Shown here piece after piece: positions 1 to 5,957 of a stretch of DNA of 9,046 bases (the stretch's first letter is position 1; each line of letters opens with the position of its first letter). Location of the stretch: positions 1 to 9,046 of the forward strand of contig CALJNY010000077.1 of the NCBI GenBank assembly GCA_937981515.1. The letters are read 5' to 3'. Made by a program: the position numbers and the translations under genes. The stretch is from an uncultured Collinsella sp. Its GTDB lineage: Bacteria > Actinomycetota > Coriobacteriia > Coriobacteriales > Coriobacteriaceae. The notes below the pieces were generated by a model, which was not told where the DNA came from, did no database searches, and was given only the letters and a program-made list of their open reading frames with translations.

Positions 1-1
1 C

Positions 2-856
2 GATCCCGGCCCACGCATGGCAAACACCGACTGGTTCCGCATCGACGACCGCGGCACCTCGTGCCATGGCGCCATGCCCCAGCGCGGCCACGACGCCGTT
101 ATGGTTGCCGCCGAAATCGTCAACGCCCTGCAGACCATCGTCTCGCGCGAGATTAGCCCCTACGAACCCGCCGTCATCACCGTCGGCGAGCTGCACGGCG
201 GCACCGCGCGCAACGTTATCGCCGGCACGGCGTACCTCGCCGGCACGGTGCGCACCTATGGCGACAAGACGCATGAAGAGATGCCCGAGCTTATGCGCCG
301 CATCGTGGAGCACACCGCAGCAGCACTAGGCGCCGAGGCCGAACTCACCGACTACACCATTGCCAACTACAAGGTCGAAAACGATGCCGCCTCGAGCGAG
401 CGCTGCCGCCAAGCTGTGCTCAAGTGCTTGGGCCCCGCGGGCGAGGGCCATTACCGCGGCACGCTTTCGGGCGAGGACTTCTCGGAGTATCTGCGCCGCG
501 TACCGGGCGTGCTCGCCTTTGTTGGCACGCGCAACCCCCAGATTGGCGCCACCTATGCCCAGCACTCCTGCTTCTATAAGATCGACGAGAGCGTGCTCGC
601 CAAGGGCTCCATGGTAGCCGCTCAGTATGCCATCGACTTTTTGGCCGAGCCCACGCAAGAAGAGCTCGACGGCCCCACGATCGCCGCGGTTGCCGAGACC
701 AATCCGGACCTGGCAGCCAAGCTGCGCTCTGCCAAGGCAACTGCCGCCGAGGCCCGCGACGCCGTGCACGACGCCCGCACCGCCCGCCATGCCGCAATCA
801 AGGGCATCCACGATGCCCGTGCCGCCGCTCGCCACGAGGAGAAGCGCGACGAGTAG
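2..856 (+). CDS. M20 family metallopeptidase/amidohydrolase, C-terminal part (5' end outside window)
   Basis: This is the C-terminal portion of a zinc-type M20 amidohydrolase, the family that includes hippurate hydrolase, N-acyl-amino-acid deacylases and IAA-amino acid hydrolases. The frame is open to the left edge, and the codons before the ATG at 17 (reading DPGPR) match the family, so that ATG is internal and the true start is missing. Counting from it, a SCHGAMPQ motif (His17) marks the start of the lid/dimerisation domain. HGGTARNVI at 60-68 is the typical dimerisation-domain signature. LSGEDF at 150-155 and AQHSCF with His183 match the conserved C-terminal catalytic-domain motifs; the last His is a metal ligand in the family. 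After about residue 210 there is an Ala/Arg/Glu-rich, probably helical tail of about 70 residues beyond the usual end of the fold. The substrate cannot be told from the sequence. The gene converges on the DUF2752 gene. Confidence 0.88.
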   Translation, partial: DPGPRMANTDWFRIDDRGTSCHGAMPQRGHDAVMVAAEIVNALQTIVSREISPYEPAVITVGELHGGTARNVIAGTAYLAGTVRTYGDKTHEEMPELMRRIVEHTAAALGAEAELTDYTIANYKVENDAASSERCRQAVLKCLGPAGEGHYRGTLSGEDFSEYLRRVPGVLAFVGTRNPQIGATYAQHSCFYKIDESVLAKGSMVAAQYAIDFLAEPTQEELDGPTIAAVAETNPDLAAKLRSAKATAAEARDAVHDARTARHAAIKGIHDARAAARHEEKRDE

Positions 857-891
857 CCGTCACGCCCACCCATAACAACCTAGCTAGAGCA

Positions 892-930
892 AAGCGGGGG
901 CGAACGTTATCTCAACGTTCGCCCCCGCTT
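892..930. terminator. Strong hairpin terminator between convergent genes
   Basis: A perfect 17-bp inverted repeat (892-908 with 914-930, loop 909-913) lies 36 bases after the M20 stop and 33 bases after the minus-strand DUF2752 stop. The lower stem is GC-rich and the flanks have only short A or T runs (AA/TT). It is best read as a bidirectional terminator shared by two convergent genes. The lack of a long T-tract leaves the mechanism uncertain. Confidence 0.75.
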
Positions 931-962
931 ATGTGTCGACCGCTTTTCTAGCGCGTCCTCCG

Positions 963-1499
963 TCACGACAAGTAAGAGTGAAGAATGGTGAGCCAGCGTG
1001 GGGTTTCGAGGTGGATGATATCGGTGGGGACTCCGGCGGGCGCATGGCCGCCAAAGAGCAGGCCCGCGTCTGCCGGGTTGATAAGGCGCACGATCCATAC
1101 GGCAACGACCAGCACGCACAGAACAATAACCGCAATGTCGATGCCGCGCTTTAGCTTGCTCGACGTCACCTCCTCGCGCACGAACGCGAGCATAAACGCA
1201 ATCGGCACCACCCAAAACAGCGGATGGTAGGCAAAGGCCGCCGCAAAATCGAGGCGCAGTGCTGCCAGCCAGGCCCTCGTCATGCCACATCCCGGACAGG
1301 GAATGCCCGTCATCAGGCGAAACACGCAGCCGATATCGAGCAGGTAGAGTGCGAGCCAGGCGACAAAGAGCGCGCCGATGCAAGAAAGGGCGCGGCGAAT
1401 GAGTTCCGCCGCGCCCTTATGTCCCTGGGAGCTGTTCACGCCGCTCTTATCGTTAGGCACGAGCGCCAAGACGGACGTTGTAAGCCGTTGCCATGGCAT
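963..1499 (-). CDS. DUF2752 family membrane protein
   Basis: This is a small integral membrane protein of the DUF2752 family, whose function is unknown. The diagnostic sequence is GIPCPGCGMTRAW (residues 65-77 from the ATG at 1499), with the paired cysteines Cys68 and Cys71 directly after the first membrane helix (about 40-57). It is followed by LRLDFAAAFAYHPL, matching the family's pattern after the Cys motif. Further hydrophobic helices lie at about 93-106 and 120-139, and the C-terminal 35 residues are soluble. The start is unsettled. The ATG at 1499 gives 178 residues but overlaps the upstream gene by 47 bases and has no visible Shine-Dalgarno. GTG codons at 1460 (8-base overlap with the upstream stop) or 1439 (no overlap, 158 residues) are at least as plausible. 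The overlap suggests translation coupled to the zinc-ribbon/DUF4234 gene just upstream. Confidence 0.8.
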   Translation of the reverse strand: MPWQRLTTSVLALVPNDKSGVNSSQGHKGAAELIRRALSCIGALFVAWLALYLLDIGCVFRLMTGIPCPGCGMTRAWLAALRLDFAAAFAYHPLFWVVPIAFMLAFVREEVTSSKLKRGIDIAVIVLCVLVVAVWIVRLINPADAGLLFGGHAPAGVPTDIIHLETPRWLTILHSYLS

Positions 1500-2130
1500 T
1501 GGTATTCTTGATGATGATGTTCATGGCAAAGATGGGGCCAAGGCCGCACAGCAGCGCGCCGACGATCTGCCACATAAGAACGGTGGTACCGTTCTCCTGG
1601 AACATCAGACCATAGCGAGGAGCATTAGCCTGCAGGCGGTTGCCGATCTTGTAGTACCAGTAGAGTGCGTAGAAGCCGCAGGTCACGAACGACAGCAGGA
1701 TAAATGCTGCCAGACCCGGCGTGGAATCGCCGTCGTCCTGGCACATGACATTGATGTCGCGGGCGAGGCAATAGAGGAAGTAATATGAATAGATGCCGCA
1801 GGTCACGATGGAAAGCAGGAGCCAGCCGATCACGCCACGGTCGGTTTTAATCGGAGTATAGCCCATCGGGGCAGGTGCAGGCTGCTGAGCATACTGCTGC
1901 TGACCGGTGTACTGCTGCTGACCGGCGTACTGCTGCTGAGGCTGAGGCTGAACTGCCTGAACCGGAGTGGGCTGAATCTGCGTGGGCTGCGGAGCAGGCT
2001 GGGGCTGAGGTGCAGGCTGCGGCGCGGGCTGCGGAGCAGGAGCAGCGGAAGCGGCACCGACGGCAGAACCGCAGACAGGGCAGAATTTGGCATCATCCGA
2101 AATGGGAGAACCACAAGTGGTACAGAACAT
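1453..2130 (-). CDS. Zinc-ribbon and DUF4234 domain membrane protein
   Basis: A 225-residue protein in three parts. Residues 3-20 form a short zinc ribbon with two CxxC knuckles (Cys3/Cys6 and Cys17/Cys20). Residues 25-90 are a low-complexity linker of Ala/Pro/Gln repeats that includes three QQQY units. Residues 95-218 are a DUF4234 domain with predicted membrane helices at about 101-120, 141-160 and 185-206. The sequence around 164-182, NRLQANAPRYG followed by FQENGTT, is characteristic of DUF4234 as I recall the family. The ATG at 2130 has a good Shine-Dalgarno (AGGAGAA at 2135-2141). Function is unknown; cytosolic zinc ribbons tethered by flexible linkers to membrane domains are common in Gram-positive bacteria and are often proposed to be sensory or scaffolding, which is inference here. 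The DUF2752 gene overlaps its 3' end, so the two probably share a transcript. Confidence 0.87.
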   Translation of the reverse strand: MFCTTCGSPISDDAKFCPVCGSAVGAASAAPAPQPAPQPAPQPQPAPQPTQIQPTPVQAVQPQPQQQYAGQQQYTGQQQYAQQPAPAPMGYTPIKTDRGVIGWLLLSIVTCGIYSYYFLYCLARDINVMCQDDGDSTPGLAAFILLSFVTCGFYALYWYYKIGNRLQANAPRYGLMFQENGTTVLMWQIVGALLCGLGPIFAMNIIIKNTNAMATAYNVRLGARA

Positions 2131-2134
2131 AAGC

Positions 2135-2164
2135 TTCTCCTTTTCCTAAGGCGTCGCACGCCTT
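2135..2164 (-). promoter_or_regulatory. Leader hairpin next to the Shine-Dalgarno of the zinc-ribbon/DUF4234 gene
   Basis: The bases at 2148-2154 and 2158-2164 form a perfect 7-bp inverted repeat with a 3-base loop. It lies six bases upstream of the Shine-Dalgarno AGGAGAA (2135-2141) of the gene starting at 2130. In the mRNA it would be a compact GC-rich hairpin next to the ribosome-binding site. That the structure forms and matters is inference; the repeat itself is directly visible. Confidence 0.4.
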
Positions 2165-2205
2165 CAAACCTTACACGTCTATGTCCTCAACAATAGCCGC
2201 GACGT

Positions 2206-2217
2206 TGTTGCGCAACA
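2206..2217. promoter_or_regulatory. 12-bp perfect palindrome, possible operator
   Basis: TGTTGCGCAACA is a perfect 12-base palindrome in the intergenic region upstream of the zinc-ribbon/DUF4234 gene, 76 bases before its start codon. The size and symmetry suit a dimeric repressor site near the promoter. I could not place a convincing -10/-35 pair around it, and a palindrome of this length can occur by chance. Confidence 0.25.
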
Positions 2218-2281
2218 TTGATCAATTTCCGAGTAATATTGCCGCAACCGTTTTCCAGGCATTTTCTTGCTTTCGCCATAG

Positions 2282-2316
2282 AAAAAGGCACCCCGGGTTC
2301 AGTTGCCCAGGGCGCC
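2282..2316 (-). terminator. Rho-independent terminator after the second zinc-ribbon gene
   Basis: On the minus strand, eight bases after the stop codon at 2325, an 11-bp stem (2306-2316 with 2287-2297, including two G-U pairs) closes an 8-base loop and is followed by five T residues (2286-2282). This is a classic intrinsic terminator. It separates this gene from the zinc-ribbon/DUF4234 gene further along, so the two similar genes are probably transcribed independently. Confidence 0.88.
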
Positions 2317-2324
2317 TCGACCGA

Positions 2325-3632
2325 CTATTCGGTTTGATTGTTTTCGGCAGCAGGATTATCGCCCGACTCATCCGCCGGCGTGTCAACGGCATTCCAATCG
2401 GGTTCTGCAGGCGTCGCCTCGGGCGCCGGTGCGGGTGTAGGGGCCGGTGCCGGAGCAGACGTCGGCGCGGGCGACGTTGCAGGCTCAGGTGCGGGTGCAG
2501 GTGCAGCACCAGCGTCCATGGGATTAAAGCCCGTAGGTGTAGGCTTCTTCTCGCCCGGAAGCACAAACGTCAGGACATCGTCGGCATCCTCGTCGGCCCA
2601 CTCACTGGCATGACGTGCCGCCCAATAGCCAACGGCACGGTGCTTGAGTATCTTGCCAAAGACCGTAAGAAATACGGTGACAAAAGCGACCAGCACCAAG
2701 AACAGCGCGAGCGTGACGCCACCGCCGGTAACAATTGCCTCAATACCCGTAGGACGATAGTAGTAGCTATACATACCGACAGAGGCAATGGCGCCAAAGA
2801 CGACCGTCAAGATCCATGTGACAACGTTGGCGACCAGGCCCGTCAAAAACTCGGGAAGGAACGAAGCACAGAACAGCTTGGTCTTGTTGTGCTTAAACGC
2901 CGCCCAGACCTTATCGAGCGAAAACGCGCTCTCGACACGCCCGGTCACCGCAAAGTGCATCACGGCGATGTCGGCGAACATCTTAAAGAAGACACCCAGA
3001 ATCGCCGAGGCAATTAGCGCCAGGACAAGCAGGCCGAGCGAGCCAAACAGCGCAGCCTCGAGCGCATAAGAGCCGTAATAAGAATACGAGCCCGCAGCGC
3101 CAATTACCACGCCCTCCACCAGCGAAAGCACTACACCGATAACGGGAATGGCAGCGATAACCTCGAGCACGACCGAAATAACGCTCGAAAAGACTCCGAG
3201 ACCAAACGACGTGGAACGCATCAGCGGACGATCCATGCCGTCATCGATCTTAAGCGACAGATCGCGACCCCACTCGATGCCAAAGCCGGAACCGCACACG
3301 CTCGCAATGCAAGCTGCCAAAAAGCCGATGGCAGCCGCAATGCCGCCAATAACGGGAATAAACAACACGAGCACCGACACAACGCAAATCAGCGCCGGCA
3401 AAAACGCGATTTGGCATACACGCTGAAGCACGCCCGGAGTCTTAGTCATATCTTGGAACGCCTGAGCCACACAGCCCTTTGGCGCATTCGCCACGGGCGG
3501 TTGCGGAACAAACTGCTGGGGCTGAGGCTGTCCCTGGGGAGCGGGGCCAGCGGCACCGGCATTAGGAGCACCACACACGCCGCAGAACTTGTCGTTATCG
3601 CCCATGGGGGCGCCACACTGCGAGCAGAACAT
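2325..3632 (-). CDS. Zinc-ribbon multi-pass membrane protein (DUF4013-like)
   Basis: A 435-residue protein. Residues 3-20 are a zinc ribbon (Cys3, Cys6, Cys17, Cys20), followed by a Gly/Pro/Gln linker to about residue 48. About six hydrophobic segments cover 75-95, 96-115, 145-180, 195-220, 262-290 and 303-327. Then comes a charged patch (HASEWADEDADD) and a 60-residue Pro/Ala/Glu tail. The segment around 236-258 (AFSLDKVWAAFKHNKTKLF) resembles the amphipathic helix repeated in DUF4013-type proteins, so I suggest that family with moderate confidence. I chose the ATG at 3632 because it starts directly at the zinc ribbon and has GAAGGG nine bases upstream. The longer frame from 3695 adds 21 unrelated residues, and the ATG at 3641 abuts the Shine-Dalgarno. 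Function is unknown. Its domain plan parallels the neighbouring zinc-ribbon/DUF4234 protein. Confidence 0.82.
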   Translation of the reverse strand: MFCSQCGAPMGDNDKFCGVCGAPNAGAAGPAPQGQPQPQQFVPQPPVANAPKGCVAQAFQDMTKTPGVLQRVCQIAFLPALICVVSVLVLFIPVIGGIAAAIGFLAACIASVCGSGFGIEWGRDLSLKIDDGMDRPLMRSTSFGLGVFSSVISVVLEVIAAIPVIGVVLSLVEGVVIGAAGSYSYYGSYALEAALFGSLGLLVLALIASAILGVFFKMFADIAVMHFAVTGRVESAFSLDKVWAAFKHNKTKLFCASFLPEFLTGLVANVVTWILTVVFGAIASVGMYSYYYRPTGIEAIVTGGGVTLALFLVLVAFVTVFLTVFGKILKHRAVGYWAARHASEWADEDADDVLTFVLPGEKKPTPTGFNPMDAGAAPAPAPEPATSPAPTSAPAPAPTPAPAPEATPAEPDWNAVDTPADESGDNPAAENNQTE

Positions 3633-3782
3633 CGAAATCATCCCTTCGTATCTAGAGCGAATTACCTGGATCGCAAACGATGTCTTTGGCAACATTATTG
3701 CCTAATGTGGGGACAAATACTCCAAGATGACCGATTTGCAACGTAGGCGGCTTTATTTAATGATTCGAAGGGCGCATCCGCG

Positions 3783-4805
3783 CTAGCTCGTGCCGCGGAA
3801 GCCCTTGCCCACGATCTCGGAGCTGTCGACGATCGTGATAAACGCACCTGGATCGATATCGCGGACATAGCGGCGCAGCTGCACGGCTTCGCGACGGCTC
3901 AGCACGCTCATGATCACCGTAACGCACTTGCCCGAGAAGGCGCCATAGCCGCGGCTGATAGTTGCCGTACGGTTAAGATGCTTGACTATAAACTCCTCGA
4001 CTTTGCGCGGCTCGGAACAAATAACGGTACAGACCTTGCGCAAGTGAATGCTCTCGATGGCTTTGTCGACCACGAGCGTCTTGGCAAACAGGCCGAGCAC
4101 ACAGTACAAGCCAACGCGCGGACCATACAAAAAGGCCGCGATGGCCACGATGCCGATATCAACCAACAGCAGCGCGCGGCCAATCTCGAGCGTCGTGCGG
4201 CGCTTGAGGATCATGGCAAGAATGTCCGTGCCGCCCGTCGAGGCGCCAATATCAAAGACAATAGCGCTGCCGAGCGCCGGCAAGATGACGGCAAAGCACA
4301 GGTCGAGCCACATATCACCCGTCAGAGAGACATCGGTCGGAATAAAAAGCTCAAACAGCGAAACATAGGCCGAAAGCGCAAACGAGGCGAAGACGCTCCA
4401 TAGGATTGCCTTGCGCTCCAAAAAGATAAAGCCCAAGACGACGAGAACCGCGTTGATAATCCACATAAAAACGCCGACGGGCAGGGTCGGGAACAGCGTG
4501 GACAGAATGACCGACACGCCCGAGGTGCCGCCAAAAGCAAAGTGATTAGGGGTTTTAAACGCAACGATGGCGAAGGCCGTAAGAATCAGGCCCAGATTGA
4601 GCTCGGCAAAAAAGCGCGGGAAGCCCGGCTCCTGGCTGCGCTTTTGACCGACACGCTCGCCGCGCTCGATATCGGTGCGATCAACCACGCGCTCCATCGG
4701 CACCACGGGAGGACGATGCACCTCCTCGGCAGCACGCGATGCCGCCTCTGCCGCGGCGGCCTCAATCGCCCATGCCTTGCTTTCTGTTTCGTGCTCGTCG
4801 GCCAT
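3783..4805 (-). CDS. YitT family membrane protein (DUF161 plus DUF2179)
   Basis: A 340-residue member of the YitT family, integral membrane proteins of unknown transport role common in Firmicutes and Actinobacteria. Residues 66-247 form the membrane domain, with GGTSGVS at 92-98 and GASTGGTDILAM at 187-198, both hallmark family motifs. Residues about 258-340 are the cytosolic DUF2179 domain, ending in the conserved SSEIVGKGF at 328-336. Residues 1-62 form a hydrophilic Ala/Glu-rich extension that typical YitT proteins of roughly 280-290 residues lack. The ATG at 4805 is supported by GAGGGG at 4814-4819 with an 8-base spacer, so the extension is probably real. The gene appears to be transcribed alone: hairpins lie upstream, and 150 bases separate its stop from the next gene's start. 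Confidence 0.93.
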   Translation of the reverse strand: MADEHETESKAWAIEAAAAEAASRAAEEVHRPPVVPMERVVDRTDIERGERVGQKRSQEPGFPRFFAELNLGLILTAFAIVAFKTPNHFAFGGTSGVSVILSTLFPTLPVGVFMWIINAVLVVLGFIFLERKAILWSVFASFALSAYVSLFELFIPTDVSLTGDMWLDLCFAVILPALGSAIVFDIGASTGGTDILAMILKRRTTLEIGRALLLVDIGIVAIAAFLYGPRVGLYCVLGLFAKTLVVDKAIESIHLRKVCTVICSEPRKVEEFIVKHLNRTATISRGYGAFSGKCVTVIMSVLSRREAVQLRRYVRDIDPGAFITIVDSSEIVGKGFRGTS

Positions 4806-4894
4806 TACGGCAACCCCTCGTTAACAATTTGGAAACAATGCGCCCATTAGGGTAACGCGGAACGCGACGATTGCAACCCCTAGTTAGACGAGCG

Positions 4895-4918
4895 GTATGC
4901 CCACATCGGGGGGCATAC
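4895..4918. terminator. Second hairpin downstream of the Asp23 gene
   Basis: Bases 4895-4902 and 4911-4918 form a perfect 8-bp inverted repeat (GTATGCCC/GGGCATAC) with an 8-base loop. It lies just beyond the larger hairpin at 4923-4960 for transcription coming from the Asp23 gene. It could act as a back-up terminator or protect a 3' end. There is no T-tract on the minus side. Confidence 0.4.
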
Positions 4919-4922
4919 AAAT

Positions 4923-4960
4923 AACGGCCGGCCACGCTTTTGCTTGCGCGGTCGGCCGTT
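4923..4960 (-). terminator. Terminator of the AmaP-DUF2273-Asp23 operon
   Basis: A 15-bp stem with one mismatch and one G-U pair (4923-4937 with 4946-4960, 8-base loop) lies 53 bases after the Asp23 stop codon. It is very GC-rich. The minus-strand flank after the stem is ATTTGT, a weak T-tract; the plus-strand flank has TTAACGTTTT. Most likely it ends the minus-strand operon, with read-through protection for the YitT gene beyond. Confidence 0.65.
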
Positions 4961-5013
4961 TAACGTTTTCGCAGATAAATCCTGCCAAAACAAACCTGTC
5001 CCTTTTTGGAAGG

Positions 5014-5535
5014 TTACTCGTGCTGGCTGGTGCGGTGCTCGTACTCCTCGGGGGTGATGACGTCCTCGATGCGCAGGTTGACGCCCGCCACCTCAAGGCC
5101 GGTCATCGCGGCAAGGCGCTCGGTGACACGTGCCTTGACATCGTCGAAGATCGCGGGCGCATAGGCGCCGTACTCGATAATGACGGAGATGTTGACGACC
5201 ACTCGATTGTCATCGGTGACCTCAACCGTCACGCCCTTGGTCAGATTCTCGGCACCAAACTGCTCCTGCACAAAGTGCATAAGGTTACCCTTCATGCCCA
5301 GGACGTGCGGCACCTCGCGGGTGGCCATGGCGACGATCTTCTCGATCACACCGTTGGAATAGGTCAGCGAGTCCTCGGACTCGTCTGTTTCCTCATCATC
5401 CTCGTCCGCGTCATCGGCGGACTCGGCCTCGACGAGCGCCTCATCCTCGAGCGTCACATCCTCGGCTTCGGCGACGGCCGCCTCATTCTCCTCGAGCTCG
5501 GTATCGGCCACATCGACCTTCGTATTAAAAGCCAT
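5014..5535 (-). CDS. Asp23/Gls24 family envelope stress response protein
   Basis: A 173-residue Asp23/Gls24 family protein. In Staphylococcus, Asp23 is an abundant alkaline-shock protein held at the membrane by AmaP and linked to envelope stress. The family domain spans about residues 57-160: it begins LTYSNGVIEKIVAMATREVPHV, has the beta-rich centre VTVEVTDDNRVVVNISVIIEYG, and ends with the helix plus GLEVAGVNLRIEDV. Residues 11-56 are strikingly acidic, with about 25 Asp/Glu in 46 positions, and are probably disordered; many family members have a much shorter N-terminus. The ATG at 5535 has a near-perfect AAGGAGG at 5540-5546. The gene lies 44 bases after the DUF2273 gene as the last member of the operon. 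Confidence 0.93.
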   Translation of the reverse strand: MAFNTKVDVADTELEENEAAVAEAEDVTLEDEALVEAESADDADEDDEETDESEDSLTYSNGVIEKIVAMATREVPHVLGMKGNLMHFVQEQFGAENLTKGVTVEVTDDNRVVVNISVIIEYGAYAPAIFDDVKARVTERLAAMTGLEVAGVNLRIEDVITPEEYEHRTSQHE

Positions 5536-5579
5536 GGTTCCTCCTTATGCCTGCCGCGGATGCGACAGTCGAATACATA

Positions 5580-5957
5580 TTAGCGGCCGCTAAACAGACG
5601 GCCGAAGAAGTTGACGATCCCGTTTTCGCCGTCGCGAATTTGGCCGATCACGGCGCCGATCAGCACGAAGAATGCAATGACGAGCGTGTCCCACAGGCCG
5701 AGCGTGAGCACCAACACGGCAAGGATAAAGCCAGCGACGGCACCGAGCGTGGTGTTGGGATGACGCACAGCATAGCTCCAGATGGCAGCGCCCGTACCCT
5801 TGATGAGACCCATAGCCTCGTCAAAATCCGCGGCTGCCACGTCTTGTAACTCGGTTGCCTCTGCTTTGGAATCAACAGGTTCGCTCGCCGGCGTGGCGCT
5901 CTGGTCAATCGTCAGGCGCGGCGTACGAGCGGTCTTATCTTGATTGGTATCACTCAC
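5580..5957 (-). CDS. DUF2273 family small membrane protein
   Basis: A 125-residue protein whose C-terminal half matches DUF2273, the small two-helix membrane proteins that travel with Asp23/Gls24 and AmaP genes. Residues 1-50 are hydrophilic and unconserved in appearance. Helices lie at about 69-87 and 90-106, joined by a very short turn (GLWD), and are followed by GAVIGQIRDGENG and a basic amphipathic end. I chose the GTG at 5957 because a GGAGG site lies about seven bases upstream and the reading from there is protein-like. The frame remains open to 6170, but that segment is read in a different frame from the real AmaP coding sequence and is Arg/Pro-rich shadow. The start overlaps the AmaP stop by eight bases, implying translational coupling. 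Confidence 0.87.
   Translation of the reverse strand: MSDTNQDKTARTPRLTIDQSATPASEPVDSKAEATELQDVAAADFDEAMGLIKGTGAAIWSYAVRHPNTTLGAVAGFILAVLVLTLGLWDTLVIAFFVLIGAVIGQIRDGENGIVNFFGRLFSGR

Noticed and set aside
1888..2040. Tandem DNA repeat or CRISPR-like array in the GCTGCTG/CTGCGG-rich stretch
   Set aside because: The periodicity is codon-level repetition of the Gln/Pro/Ala linker in the zinc-ribbon protein, with no regular repeat-spacer structure.
2181..3017. A 278-residue plus-strand open frame opposite the second zinc-ribbon gene
   Set aside because: It contains a long Arg/Cys/Gly low-complexity stretch that is simply the complement of the Pro/Ala-rich tail of the minus-strand gene.
4897..5583. 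A 228-residue plus-strand open frame across the Asp23 gene
   Set aside because: It begins inside the terminator region, spans the complement of a clear Asp23/Gls24 gene, and has no good start signal or family motif.
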